Source: Mucilaginibacter sp. KACC 22063 (GTDB lineage: Bacteria > Bacteroidota > Bacteroidia > Sphingobacteriales > Sphingobacteriaceae). Taken from it: a stretch of 64,000 bases of DNA. The position numbers and the translations under genes were made by a program. A model generated the notes under the pieces. The model was given only the letters and a program-made list of their open reading frames with translations. It made no database searches and was not told where the DNA came from. Location: assembly GCF_028736115.1 (NCBI RefSeq), contig NZ_CP117877.1, forward strand, positions 1,860,001-1,924,000. Reading direction: 5' to 3'. Numbering within the stretch: the first letter of the stretch is position 1; each line of letters opens with the position of its first letter. Shown in pieces: positions 41,434-50,867 of this stretch.

Positions 41434-43362
41434 ATGTTAAAACTGCTGAGGATATGTTTTTGTGTCATGATGCTTACTGCACAATCAAACATTTTTGCGA
41501 ATAATGCTCAGCCTGCCATTACTACTGCTTATATCGATTCACTTAACGAAAGGGCTTACAGACAGGTACACGTCAATGTCTCCAAAGCGCTTTTGCAACT
41601 CACCGATGCCGAGCAAATGTGCGATAAGATAGATTATAAAAAAGGCTTGGCTATCAACTACATGTATCAGGCTGAAGTATTTAATCAGCGCGGCTTCACA
41701 AAAAGGGCTATCGCACTGTATTATAACTCGCTCGACCTTAGCCGTCAAAACAATGACCTTTATAACTTAGCAAGGGCGCTTGAACATATCAGCAGTATTA
41801 AACGCCATAACGGGCAACTGGCCGATGCCGAAAAAATGCTGGATACGTGTTTTTCGATCTTTAAAAAATTGAACAAACCAATTGACATTGTAAATGTGCA
41901 ATTGCGCTTAGGCCTGTTAAAGATAAAAGAGAAACAATACCAGCAGGCTTTGCTCATGTTTCAAAAAGCACATGACCTGTCTAAAAGTATAAAGTTTCAA
42001 TACGGGGAAAAGAAAACTTACTATAACCGGGGCGAACTGTATAGAGAAATTAATAACATAGATTCTGCAATCTATTATTACAAAACGGCTTTGGTTATTG
42101 ACACCCTTACCCATGACAGATATGGTAAGGCTTTATCTTATAATGGCCTGGCGAACCTTTATTTTAAGAACAAACAGTTTGATGAAGCTGCAAAATACGC
42201 TAATGCAGCTCAGTTAAATGCAGATAGCGTACACGCCCAGGAATTAGCGGTTGTTGCTATAGAAACATTATTGAAGACAGCCACTGCTAAAAATAATATG
42301 CCAAATATTATTAAATGGCAGAACAAGCTGTTAGCCATTGAGCGTTCAAACAAAGAAATAGACCGTAATGATGCCATTATACTTGTAGAGGTATTAAAAC
42401 AGCAGCATGACCATGAATTAGGTATACAGAAAAAGATAGCGGATATACAGAAAATATCCCAGGTTAAAACTGTTTTATTGGTGTGCTTCCTTATTGTAAT
42501 GGTTATTGTTCTGTTATTGGTATTGTCGGTAACCAATAACTACAGAAAAGCGCAGGCTTATGCTGCTGCACTTAATGAAAAGAACAAGCAAATTAACGAG
42601 CATTCAGATTCTGTTGCTGCACTTAATAAAAAGATTCTAGCACAGAACAATATACTTGAAGAGGATAATAAGCTTAAAAACAGGCTGCTATCGGTAATAT
42701 CACACGATTTGCGCCATCCGCTTACTAACACTAAGAGTATTTTAAGTTTAATTAACCTGCGGCTGGTAAACCATCAGGAAACAGAAACACTATTTGGCCA
42801 TTTAGAAGCGCAGTACAACCGTACAGTTACCTTACTTGATAATCTACTATACTGGATTAAAAGCCAGATCCATAATGACAAGCCGCGTAAAAGCGATGTT
42901 AATTTGCATGAGCTTGTAAACAGCCTTATTGAAGAGCAAAAGCTGGAAGCCCAGAAAAAGCACCTGGTTGTACAAAACCTTGTTTCAACCTTGTTTGAAT
43001 ACCGTGGCGAGCCTGAACTGTTAAAGATTATTTTCCGTAACCTGCTTACTAATGCCATTAAATTTACTCATCGCGAGGGTGCGATTACCTTTAGCGCCTA
43101 TAACAGTAATGAGGAATTAAGCATTACCGTGAAGGATACCGGAATTGGTATGAAACCGGAGGTGCTTCAGCATATCAAAAATCAGGGTCATTATACCTCA
43201 CGTGGTACAGCTAATGAAGATGGTAACGGGTTGGGATTAATGTTGATCCGCGACCTGATCAGGAAGATGAATGGACGCCTTGATATTGAAAGCGATTATG
43301 GGCACGGCAGTACTTTTACAGTTACCTTAGTAAAGGTAGAAGAGCCCGTTTTTGAAGATTAA
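41434..43362 (+). CDS. TPR-containing sensor histidine kinase
   Basis: A 642-residue sensor. The ATG at 41434 (MLKLLRICFCVMMLTAQSNIFA) gives a signal peptide; the frame is open to 41359. The periplasmic part holds about six tetratricopeptide repeats (for example AINYMYQAEVFNQRGFTKRAIALYYNSL, residues about 40-330). One membrane helix (TVLLVCFLIVMVIVLLLVLSV) precedes a coiled coil and the kinase: H-box SVISHDLRHPLTN with His424, then an ATPase domain with VKDTGIGMK and GNGLGLMLIRDL. The periplasmic TPRs probably bind a protein or peptide signal. No response regulator is adjacent. Confidence 0.9.
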   Translation: MLKLLRICFCVMMLTAQSNIFANNAQPAITTAYIDSLNERAYRQVHVNVSKALLQLTDAEQMCDKIDYKKGLAINYMYQAEVFNQRGFTKRAIALYYNSLDLSRQNNDLYNLARALEHISSIKRHNGQLADAEKMLDTCFSIFKKLNKPIDIVNVQLRLGLLKIKEKQYQQALLMFQKAHDLSKSIKFQYGEKKTYYNRGELYREINNIDSAIYYYKTALVIDTLTHDRYGKALSYNGLANLYFKNKQFDEAAKYANAAQLNADSVHAQELAVVAIETLLKTATAKNNMPNIIKWQNKLLAIERSNKEIDRNDAIILVEVLKQQHDHELGIQKKIADIQKISQVKTVLLVCFLIVMVIVLLLVLSVTNNYRKAQAYAAALNEKNKQINEHSDSVAALNKKILAQNNILEEDNKLKNRLLSVISHDLRHPLTNTKSILSLINLRLVNHQETETLFGHLEAQYNRTVTLLDNLLYWIKSQIHNDKPRKSDVNLHELVNSLIEEQKLEAQKKHLVVQNLVSTLFEYRGEPELLKIIFRNLLTNAIKFTHREGAITFSAYNSNEELSITVKDTGIGMKPEVLQHIKNQGHYTSRGTANEDGNGLGLMLIRDLIRKMNGRLDIESDYGHGSTFTVTLVKVEEPVFED

Positions 43363-43438
43363 TCGCTGTTTTGCAGCAATAAACTTACCGTTAACATTGT
43401 TATTTATGCTACTTACTTGCACATTTGCGTAATAGCGT

Positions 43439-45493
43439 ATGCACTTTTTATATCCGGCATTTCTTTTTGCACTGTTAACACTGGCCATACCTGTGATCAT
43501 TCACCTGTTTAATTTCAGGCGGTATCAAAAGGTTTACTTCAGCAATGTGCAGTTTCTAAAAGAGGTGCAGGAACAGCAAGCCTCCGGAAGAAAGCTCCGC
43601 GAACGCTTAATACTGGCAACGCGTTTACTGGCATTAGCATTTTTAGTTTTTGCTTTTGCAAGGCCTTATATCCCTGCAAACAATAGTAAAATCGCAGCCG
43701 GAAGCCAGCAACTGGTAAGTGTTTTTGTTGATAATTCTTACTCTATGCAGGCGCTTAGCCGCGAAGGGGCACTGCTTGACGAAGCCAAAACAAAAGCTAA
43801 AGAAATTGCAGCTGCTTATGATATCAACACCCATTTCCAGGTACTAACACAGGACTTTGAAGGAAAACACCAGCGTTTATTAAGCCGTGACGAATTTAAC
43901 GATGCTGTCGACGCTGTAAAGATCAGTCCGCAAAGCCGCAATTTACAATCTATTATTGAGCGGCAGCAAAGTTTGCTTCAAACGCAGCCTACGGCTAACA
44001 AAGCCTTATATGTAATATCAGACTTTCAAAAAAATATGGGTGCCGATAAACTTAAAACTGATTCGGGTACAGTGATCAACCTGATACAGCTTAAAGCCAA
44101 CCCACTGCCAAATGTTGCCATTGATAGCGTTTGGTCTGTTAATCCATTGCATCGTCCCGCAGAAACAGAGAAGATCCTTGTTAAACTGCATAACTATGCC
44201 GAAGAAAAAGCAGAGAAAATACCCTTAAAGCTATTGATCAACAACACACAAAAAGCGTTGGGTAGCTATACCATTAATGCAGGTGAGACTATAACTGATA
44301 CTTTAACATTTTCAGGCTTGCAGGCAGGCTGGCAAAAAATGGAATTGCAGCTACAAGATAACCCAGTCACGTTTGATAACCAGTTCTTCGGTAGCTTTTA
44401 TGTTCAGCAGCAAATGCCGGTTTTAATCGTAACCGGCGGAAGCAATGATAAATACCTGGAGGCTGTTTTTAATAGCGATCAGTTTTTTAAGATCACCGAA
44501 ACGGCTGATGGGCGGGTGGATTATAATGGGCTATCCAACTTTCCCCTTGTTGTACTCAGCAATATTAAGACGGTATCATCAGGATTGGCACAGCAACTAA
44601 AACTATATGTTGAAAAAGGGGGGACGTTAAGCGTATTCCCGGCGGGGGATGCAGATTTAAGCAGCTATAAAAACTTGCTTCAACCATTGCATGCAGCCTA
44701 TCCCGAAAAACTTTTAAAAGAGGATACCCGGGTCTCTGTTCTTAATTTAAAATCTCAGCTATATAAAAATACTTTTGAGAATATGCCTGAAAACCCTGAC
44801 CTGCCTTTGGTTAAAGCATATTACCAGCTAAATACAAGCACAACTGCTGAAAAATTAATGTCACTTTCAACAGGCCAGCCATTTTTAGTACAGCAAAAAG
44901 CTAAACAAGGCAGCGTGTTTGTAAGCGCAGTGCCCTTAGACGAAAGTTTTAGTAACCTGCCACGCCATGCGCTTTTTGTAACCACAATGCTGCGTATGGC
45001 TTTAATAAGCGCGCAAAATAATCCTTTGTATTATAAGTTAGGTAGCAACGAAGCTATCGACATACCTTCAATAGCTGTAGGTGCCGACCAGGTGTTAACA
45101 TTAGTCAAAGGTGAGCAGAAAATTATCCCCGATGTGCGCCGACAGGATGGCAATACATACTTATTCGTTTCAGACCAGTTACAGCAACCCGGAATATACA
45201 CCTTAAAACAAGGTGACAACACACTGGCCTTACTTGCTTTTAACAGTAGCAAGTCAGAGTCTGATCTTCATTATTTTAACCAGTCTGAGTTGCAGAAAAT
45301 AGCGCCTAAAAGCAGCAATGTCATCACTAAAAGTAACGGATCTGTTAACAGTATAATATCAGGTGCAAATTTTGGCTTACAATTATGGAAACTTTGCCTA
45401 CTTTTATCCCTGATTTTTCTGGCGACGGAAATTGTGCTGATCAGGTTCTACAGAATGAATAAGACAATAAATGCTCAGTCCGGAAAATCATAA
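43439..45493 (+). CDS. BatA-domain membrane protein
   Basis: A 684-residue protein. The N-terminus MHFLYPAFLFALLTLAIPVIIHLFNFRRYQ with a second helix (LILATRLLALAFLVFAFARPYI) is the BatA/aerotolerance-regulator N-terminal domain. Residues about 85-205 resemble a von Willebrand A fold (LVSVFVDNSYSMQ), where DNSYS sits at the MIDAS DxSxS position. A periplasmic region and a final membrane helix (LWKLCLLLSLIFLATEIVLI, about 655-675) follow. In Bacteroidota, Bat genes cluster with MoxR ATPases, but no moxR is visible here. It starts an operon with the dihydroorotase homologue. Confidence 0.85.
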   Translation: MHFLYPAFLFALLTLAIPVIIHLFNFRRYQKVYFSNVQFLKEVQEQQASGRKLRERLILATRLLALAFLVFAFARPYIPANNSKIAAGSQQLVSVFVDNSYSMQALSREGALLDEAKTKAKEIAAAYDINTHFQVLTQDFEGKHQRLLSRDEFNDAVDAVKISPQSRNLQSIIERQQSLLQTQPTANKALYVISDFQKNMGADKLKTDSGTVINLIQLKANPLPNVAIDSVWSVNPLHRPAETEKILVKLHNYAEEKAEKIPLKLLINNTQKALGSYTINAGETITDTLTFSGLQAGWQKMELQLQDNPVTFDNQFFGSFYVQQQMPVLIVTGGSNDKYLEAVFNSDQFFKITETADGRVDYNGLSNFPLVVLSNIKTVSSGLAQQLKLYVEKGGTLSVFPAGDADLSSYKNLLQPLHAAYPEKLLKEDTRVSVLNLKSQLYKNTFENMPENPDLPLVKAYYQLNTSTTAEKLMSLSTGQPFLVQQKAKQGSVFVSAVPLDESFSNLPRHALFVTTMLRMALISAQNNPLYYKLGSNEAIDIPSIAVGADQVLTLVKGEQKIIPDVRRQDGNTYLFVSDQLQQPGIYTLKQGDNTLALLAFNSSKSESDLHYFNQSELQKIAPKSSNVITKSNGSVNSIISGANFGLQLWKLCLLLSLIFLATEIVLIRFYRMNKTINAQSGKS

Positions 45494-45511
45494 CGAACAA
45501 ATCAAACTTCA

Positions 45512-46765
45512 ATGAATTTGCTCATCAAGTCTGCTACTATTATTGATCCCACTTCCCCCTTTCATCAGCAGGTTACCGACATTTTAATTCAGGACGGCAT
45601 TATTAAACAGATCGGCAACAGCATTGCCGCTGATGTTGAAACTGTTGATGCGGCCGGTAAGTATGTGTTGCCAGGTTTCTTTGACCTGAATTGTAACATC
45701 GGTGAACTGGGCTTTGAAACAAAAGAAGATTTTACAACAGGCACTAAAGCTGCCGCAGCCGGAGGATTTACAGGTTTAGCTTTAATGCCAAACTCGCAAA
45801 AACCTGCCCATTCTAAAGCCGAGGTCGAATACCTTGTCAATAAATCGCGCAATAATATTGTGGATATCGTGCCTTTAGGTACCATATCGCAAAAGCGCGA
45901 AGGCAAAGACATGGCCGAAATGTATGATATGTACCAGAGCGGTGCACGTGCTTTTACTGATGGTAACCGCCCTGTGCAGGATGCCGGACTAATGGAACGT
46001 GCTTTATTGTACGCCAACGGTTTTAACGCGCTGATATTCTCATATCCTGAAGATACTGCTATTGCCGGAAAAGCAAAGGTACACGAAGGAGAGGTAAGCA
46101 CGCTCTTAGGGATGAAAGGCATCCCTTCATTAGCGGAGGAACTGATGGTTGCCCGCGATCTGTACCTTTCTGAGTATACCGGCTCACCAATACACTTTTC
46201 GACTATTTCAACAGCACGATCGGTTGAATTGATACGTGAAGCTAAAGCGAAAGGCATTAAGGTGACCTGCGATGTTGCCGTGCATCATTTAGTACTTACA
46301 GACCAGGCGCTTTTAGGTTTCGACAGCCATTATAAAGTTAAGCCACCACTACGCACACAAAAAGATGTAGATGCTTTGCTGTCCGGCTTAAATGATGGCA
46401 CCATCGATGCTATTGTATCTCAGCATACCCCTCATGAAGTTGAGTTTAAGGATGTGGAGTTTGAAATTGCCGAATTTGGCATTACAGGTCTGCAAACCGT
46501 ACTGCCGCTTGCGCTTAAAGCCGGTTTAAGCATTGAACAAATTGCCGAAAAGCTGGCCGTTAATCCGCGTAATATTTTAAATCAGCCAGCAGCCTCGGTT
46601 AAAGATGGTGGGCTGGCAAATTTAGTATTGCTTGATACTGCGGAGCAATGGCAGTACACAAAACAAAATAATCAGTCAAAATCTTATAATTCGCCATATA
46701 TCGGTCAAACGTTAACAGGCAAGGTGTTGTTAACTATTAACAACAATCAAATTTTTAAAGTATGA
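45512..46765 (+). CDS. Dihydroorotase homologue lacking metal ligands (PyrC'-like)
   Basis: A 417-residue amidohydrolase-fold protein related to dihydroorotase (VLPGFFDLNCNIGELG, LMPNSQKPAHSKAEVEYLV, TGLQTVLPLALKAG). The metal site is gone: DxHxHxR is DLNCNIG, the His in HCED is Tyr (FSYPED), LHILHIST is IHFSTIST, and ATDHAPH is VSQHTPH, so it should not hydrolyse dihydroorotate. In Pseudomonas, an inactive PyrC' is a structural partner of aspartate transcarbamoylase; a similar role is plausible but pyrB is not in the window. The active type is at 8385. Its stop overlaps the next start by 4 bp (ATGA). Confidence 0.85.
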   Translation: MNLLIKSATIIDPTSPFHQQVTDILIQDGIIKQIGNSIAADVETVDAAGKYVLPGFFDLNCNIGELGFETKEDFTTGTKAAAAGGFTGLALMPNSQKPAHSKAEVEYLVNKSRNNIVDIVPLGTISQKREGKDMAEMYDMYQSGARAFTDGNRPVQDAGLMERALLYANGFNALIFSYPEDTAIAGKAKVHEGEVSTLLGMKGIPSLAEELMVARDLYLSEYTGSPIHFSTISTARSVELIREAKAKGIKVTCDVAVHHLVLTDQALLGFDSHYKVKPPLRTQKDVDALLSGLNDGTIDAIVSQHTPHEVEFKDVEFEIAEFGITGLQTVLPLALKAGLSIEQIAEKLAVNPRNILNQPAASVKDGGLANLVLLDTAEQWQYTKQNNQSKSYNSPYIGQTLTGKVLLTINNNQIFKV

Positions 46766-47436
46766 CAGAGCAGATAGATCCTAAAGTGCACGCTGCATTA
46801 CGCGCAGCTTTACAGGCTTTTAACCAGTACCAACCAGTAGAAGCTACTGCCCATGACCGTTTCGACGAAGTGTTTAAAGCACCCAAAGACTTTTTGGATA
46901 AAGTTGATGACATGGATGCCGTATTTGACGACATGCCGCAACTGGAGCCATTGCGTGAGGTGTTTTTTGACTTGTTGCTGGTCAACTTTTTTAGTGCCGA
47001 TGTACAGCGCTTTGAAGAAGATTACCTTGAAACACCAGAGTGGGAAGGTATCGAAGAGCAAACACTTGACCGTGGTACCGAATTACTGAACATGCTGTTG
47101 TACCTGAACGAGTGCCGCGATGAGCAGATTGAGCCATCTTTAGAGGATTACCTGAAAGAGTTTTTGTTAGTTGATGAAGACGAGTTTCAGGATGAGTACC
47201 GCATTTACGAACCGCTTATTGCTAATCAAATATTAATTGAAAGCCCGGTTAGCGAAATTAAACGCGTTACCGATAACATAGAGGACGATTCTGAGATTAA
47301 AGAACTGTTTTATCCGTTAATGACCTTCTTCCAGCACCTGCAAACCGGTGAGGATCTTAAGGCCGAACTGATAAAAAATTCCGATGAACAGGCATTTGAT
47401 AATTCAGTTTATGCTATCTTAGATACGTTTAAATAA
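46762..47436 (+). CDS. Acidic cytosolic protein of unknown function
   Basis: A 224-residue protein without signal peptide or membrane helix. It is strongly acidic and mostly helical (FDEVFKAPKDFLDKVDDMDAVFDDMPQLEPLREVFFDLLLV, then LEDYLKEFLLVDEDEFQDEY). I do not recognise a family. Its ATG overlaps the stop of the dihydroorotase homologue (ATGA), which indicates translational coupling and a possible partnership. The DUF4199 gene follows after 14 bp. Confidence 0.75.
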   Translation: MTEQIDPKVHAALRAALQAFNQYQPVEATAHDRFDEVFKAPKDFLDKVDDMDAVFDDMPQLEPLREVFFDLLLVNFFSADVQRFEEDYLETPEWEGIEEQTLDRGTELLNMLLYLNECRDEQIEPSLEDYLKEFLLVDEDEFQDEYRIYEPLIANQILIESPVSEIKRVTDNIEDDSEIKELFYPLMTFFQHLQTGEDLKAELIKNSDEQAFDNSVYAILDTFK

Positions 47437-47450
47437 AACCTTACCAATTT

Positions 47451-48062
47451 ATGGAAATGTCTGTTCGGGATCTTCAAAAAAAAAGTGCAACATCAGGTAT
47501 CATTCTTGGCATCGTACTGATAGTTTGTAGTGTACTATCATTCTATTTTATCACTACTATCGCTACATCCATTTGGATGATAACATTAGGGCCAATGTTC
47601 TTCTCTGTTATCATTCCTTTAATCATCGCAATACTGTTTACCAGCGATCTTAGAAAGAAGATAGGTGGCTATTGGACGTTCAGACAGGCAGTAACAGGTA
47701 TTTTTATAATGTTTTTTTGCGCCTATGTAGTTAGTTATATAGGTTACAATTTATTATTTGTAAGAGTTATTGAACCTCAGGCTATCCAAAAAACAGAAGA
47801 GAAGGTTGTTGGCGCTACTACGGCTGTGATGGAAAAGCAGGGTGTTGATCAGGAGAAGATTGATGAGCAGGAAAAAAAGATGAGAGATCAATTTGATATT
47901 CAAAATAATATGACACCCGTAAAAATCATATCAGGTGTAGGTATCTCATTAATTTTTATGTTTGTAATTGCAATGATCTTTGCAGCCATATTCAAAAAAG
48001 ATCCTCCACTTTCTATGAGTAACACTTACACTGCAGATGATTATGTTGATCCGACTGTTTAA
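47451..48062 (+). CDS. DUF4199 membrane protein
   Basis: A 203-residue integral membrane protein with four helices (about 16-36, 43-62, 80-104 and 160-180) and a polar segment of about 45 residues between the third and fourth. The pattern, with an N-terminal pair of helices and FRQAVTGIFIMFFCAYVVSYIGYNLLF, is that of DUF4199 proteins, which are restricted mainly to Bacteroidota. Function unknown. Last gene of the BatA-domain operon, followed by a terminator. Confidence 0.82.
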   Translation: MEMSVRDLQKKSATSGIILGIVLIVCSVLSFYFITTIATSIWMITLGPMFFSVIIPLIIAILFTSDLRKKIGGYWTFRQAVTGIFIMFFCAYVVSYIGYNLLFVRVIEPQAIQKTEEKVVGATTAVMEKQGVDQEKIDEQEKKMRDQFDIQNNMTPVKIISGVGISLIFMFVIAMIFAAIFKKDPPLSMSNTYTADDYVDPTV

Positions 48063-48085
48063 TCAAACAAACTAAATAAACAACT

Positions 48086-48111
48086 ACCGGCCCATAAAGC
48101 CGGTTTTTTTT
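48086..48111 (+). terminator. Terminator after the DUF4199 gene
   Basis: The stem ACCGGC / GCCGGT is followed by TTTTTTTT, 24 bp after the stop codon. Confidence 0.85.
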
Positions 48112-48209
48112 GCCAATATGTAAGCAATAGAAAATTGACAATTGAGGAGGAAAGGTGATGTCACATAATACAAATTGTTTGCTCATTTAATCTTTATCTA
48201 TTGTCCAAT

Positions 48210-48244
48210 AACAACAAAAGCAGCCATTGGCTGCTTTTGTTGTT
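48210..48244. terminator. Hairpin terminator upstream of the rseP stop side
   Basis: A long stem (AACAACAAAAGCAGCCA / TGGCTGCTTTTGTTGTT) with A-rich and T-rich outer arms sits between convergent transcripts, and on the minus strand ends the rseP operon. Confidence 0.8.
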
Positions 48245-48263
48245 TGATATAAAGACTGTGAGA

Positions 48264-49610
48264 TTACTTCTTCACAATGTGTTTCACAATGTCGTTCCCA
48301 AACACAAATACCATTAAAGTAACCAGGATAACAAAGCCCACAATCTGAGCACGTTCAAGGAACTTATCACTTAATGGTTTACCCTTAATCATCTCAATAA
48401 TCAGGAATAAAGCATGTCCGCCATCAAGTGCAGGAATAGGCAATAGGTTCATTAATGCTAACGCCATTGAAAGTAGCCCTACAAGGCTCCAGAAGCGGCT
48501 CCAGTCAATATGGCTGCCAAACATGGTAGCGATGCCTACAGGGCCTGTAAATGCTTTGTTTGCCTTTACTTCGCCTTTAAACACTTTACCTAATCCTTTA
48601 GCATTGTCTGCAAATGTGCCCCAGGCTTTTGATGCGCCCACAGGTAATGATTGTATAAAGCCATATTTCAAATTAGTAACCGGTGGCTCGTCGTTGGTCA
48701 TTTTGATACCGAACTTGCCGTCAGGGAAACCTAAAGAACCTTCTTTGTTCACTTGTGCAGTAATAGGTATAATTGTTCCTTTACGGCTAATGGTGAGGTT
48801 TACCTGCTGGTTTTTGTGCGACTGCATCTGGTCATGCAACTGATCCTGAAAGGTAACAGGCACGCCATTTACTGCTTTTATACTGTCGCCTTTTAATATA
48901 CCGGCTTTCGCAGCATAGCTATTGGCTACTACCGAATCAACGGCAAACTTACTTCTAAGTGTAACAAACTCGCCAATGCCGTAATCGGCAACGTCGTTTA
49001 ATATATTACCTGGTACCGTTACCTTAACATCCTTACCATCGCGGTTTACGTCTAAAACAGTATTACCTAATAATACTTTTGAGCTAAGCAGCTCATCAAA
49101 GCGTACAATAGGTTTACCGTTTACAGCAGTAATTTTATCGCCTGCCTTAAGGCCAATTTCTTTACCGATTATACCGGGTACAATGCCATATTTAACACTT
49201 TGATTAGGGATATAACTTTCACCATATTTTACGGTAAGCATCCAGAAGATGATTACACCTAAAATAATATTTACGGTAACGCCGCCAAGCATAACGATAA
49301 GGCGTTGCCATGCTGGTTTTGAGCGGAACTCCCACGGTTGCGGCGGGCCAGCCATTTGATCGGTATCCATTGATTCGTCAATCATACCCGCTATTTTCAC
49401 ATAGCCACCCAGTGGTAACCAGCCTATGCCATACTCAACACCTTTGTAGGTGTATTTAAATAGTTTAATGTTCCAGGCATCAAAAAATAGGTAAAACTTC
49501 TCTACTTTAATACCAAATGCACGTGCCGCTACAAAGTGGCCAAGCTCATGTAAAATTACCAGAATTGAAAGGCCCAGTATCAACTGGCCTACCATTATCA
49601 ATATACTCAT
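48264..49610 (-). CDS. rseP: RIP metalloprotease RseP (site-2 protease)
   Basis: A 448-residue intramembrane zinc protease. The first helix carries HELGH at residues 21-25, the third ligand is Asp396 in LPIPALDGGH, and two PDZ domains lie between (around VPGIIGKEIGLKAGDKITAVNGKP and AKAGILKGDSIKAVNGVPV). Site-2 proteases cut membrane-bound anti-sigma factors and signal peptides after a first cleavage. In Gammaproteobacteria the dxr-rseP pair often adjoins bamA; here dxr is 11 bp upstream on the same strand, preserving that gene pair. A hairpin follows the stop codon. Confidence 0.92.
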   Translation of the reverse strand: MSILIMVGQLILGLSILVILHELGHFVAARAFGIKVEKFYLFFDAWNIKLFKYTYKGVEYGIGWLPLGGYVKIAGMIDESMDTDQMAGPPQPWEFRSKPAWQRLIVMLGGVTVNIILGVIIFWMLTVKYGESYIPNQSVKYGIVPGIIGKEIGLKAGDKITAVNGKPIVRFDELLSSKVLLGNTVLDVNRDGKDVKVTVPGNILNDVADYGIGEFVTLRSKFAVDSVVANSYAAKAGILKGDSIKAVNGVPVTFQDQLHDQMQSHKNQQVNLTISRKGTIIPITAQVNKEGSLGFPDGKFGIKMTNDEPPVTNLKYGFIQSLPVGASKAWGTFADNAKGLGKVFKGEVKANKAFTGPVGIATMFGSHIDWSRFWSLVGLLSMALALMNLLPIPALDGGHALFLIIEMIKGKPLSDKFLERAQIVGFVILVTLMVFVFGNDIVKHIVKK

Positions 49611-49621
49611 TAGTTATCTTT

Positions 49622-50842
49622 TCAAATTGTTAAAGCATCGGGCATTTGCTGCACCAATTGCTGCGCTAAAATGCGTGTTTCTTTGTCAGTATTTAAATAA
49701 TCATCTAAAACAGGGTCGGCCATAAAAGTTATCTGATCCATACAGGTTTCAATAACATTGCTCATGGCTAAAAAGCCCACCTCGTTATTTAAAAAGCCAG
49801 CAACGGCTATTTCATTAGCTGCATTAATAATACAAGGTGCATTGCCGCCCTTAGCCAATGCCTGGTAAGCCAAGTCAAGGTTACGGAATGTTTTTGTATC
49901 GGGTTGCTCAAAAGTTAAGGTAGGGTAGGCCGTAAAATCAAAACGCTTAAAGTTGTTGGTAATACGGTTAGGATAAGCCAATGCATATTGTATCGGCAAT
50001 TTCATATCCGGTAAGCCCATTTGTGCTTTTATCGATCCGTCCTGAAACTGTACCATTGAATGGATAATAGATTGCGGATGTACAACTACTTCAATCTGAT
50101 CAAGCGCTAAATCAAACAACCACTTAGCTTCTATCACTTCCAAACCTTTATTCATTAACGAAGCCGAGTCGATAGTTATTTTAGCACCCATCACCCAGTT
50201 AGGATGTTTTAAAGCTTCATTGCGGGTAACTTCGGTCAAATATTGCGCTGTTTTACCGCGGAATGGTCCGCCAGAAGCGGTAATAATGATCTTTTCAATC
50301 GGGTTGTTTTCTTCCCCGGCAAGGCATTGGAAAATTGCAGAATGCTCAGAATCTACCGGCAATAATTTTACGTTGTGTTCCTTGGCCAGTGAGGTGATCA
50401 GTTCACCTGCAACAACAAGCGTTTCCTTATTAGCAAGGGCAATATCTTTACCTGCTTTAATGGCATTTATGGTGGGTTCCAGGCCTGAAAAGCCTACCAT
50501 AGCGGTAAGCACAACATCTATTTTGCTATCGGTAACAATGTCTTTTACAGCTTGGTGACCAGCAAGTACTTCAGTGCCTGTACCTGCAAGCGCCTCTTTA
50601 ACCTCGGTGTATTTATCAGTATTGCAGATAACTGCATAAGTGGGCCTAAACTTAAGGCATTGTTGTATCAGAAGCGCAGCGTTGTTTTGGGCTGTTAAAA
50701 CATGGGCTTTAAATAATTCAGCATTACCCTCTATTACCTCCAGTGCCTGTGTCCCTATGCTGCCTGTTGAGCCAAGTATAGCAATATGTTTCAATCCTTC
50801 TCTTATTTCTGATATAGTTATAAGCCGCAATGCTGTTTTCAC
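49622..50842 (-). CDS. dxr: 1-deoxy-D-xylulose 5-phosphate reductoisomerase
   Basis: Second enzyme of the MEP isoprenoid pathway. Open from the ATG at 50842 (406 residues); an internal TTG at 50794 would give MKHIAILGSTGSIGTQALEVIEG, which matches the family N-terminus better and a 390-residue length. The NADPH motif GSTGSIG, the metal/substrate region VDSEHSAIFQCL, TASGGPFRG and PNWVMGAKITIDSASLMNKGLEVIEA are all present. A TTG start is therefore plausible, but the ATG is kept. The gene lies 25 bp downstream of a GH3 protein gene and 11 bp upstream of rseP. Confidence 0.93.
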   Translation of the reverse strand: MKTALRLITISEIREGLKHIAILGSTGSIGTQALEVIEGNAELFKAHVLTAQNNAALLIQQCLKFRPTYAVICNTDKYTEVKEALAGTGTEVLAGHQAVKDIVTDSKIDVVLTAMVGFSGLEPTINAIKAGKDIALANKETLVVAGELITSLAKEHNVKLLPVDSEHSAIFQCLAGEENNPIEKIIITASGGPFRGKTAQYLTEVTRNEALKHPNWVMGAKITIDSASLMNKGLEVIEAKWLFDLALDQIEVVVHPQSIIHSMVQFQDGSIKAQMGLPDMKLPIQYALAYPNRITNNFKRFDFTAYPTLTFEQPDTKTFRNLDLAYQALAKGGNAPCIINAANEIAVAGFLNNEVGFLAMSNVIETCMDQITFMADPVLDDYLNTDKETRILAQQLVQQMPDALTI

Positions 50843-50867
50843 AACAGGACTTAAAACTTTAAAGTTA

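Noticed and set aside
45589-46257. 222-residue antisense frame inside the dihydroorotase homologue
   Set aside because: Low-complexity Ser/Ala-rich shadow of a well-supported gene; no upstream signal.
50792-50842. TTG start for dxr giving a family-like N-terminus
   Set aside because: Attractive by alignment, but the upstream ATG is in frame and no ribosome-binding evidence separates the two; recorded as an alternative only.
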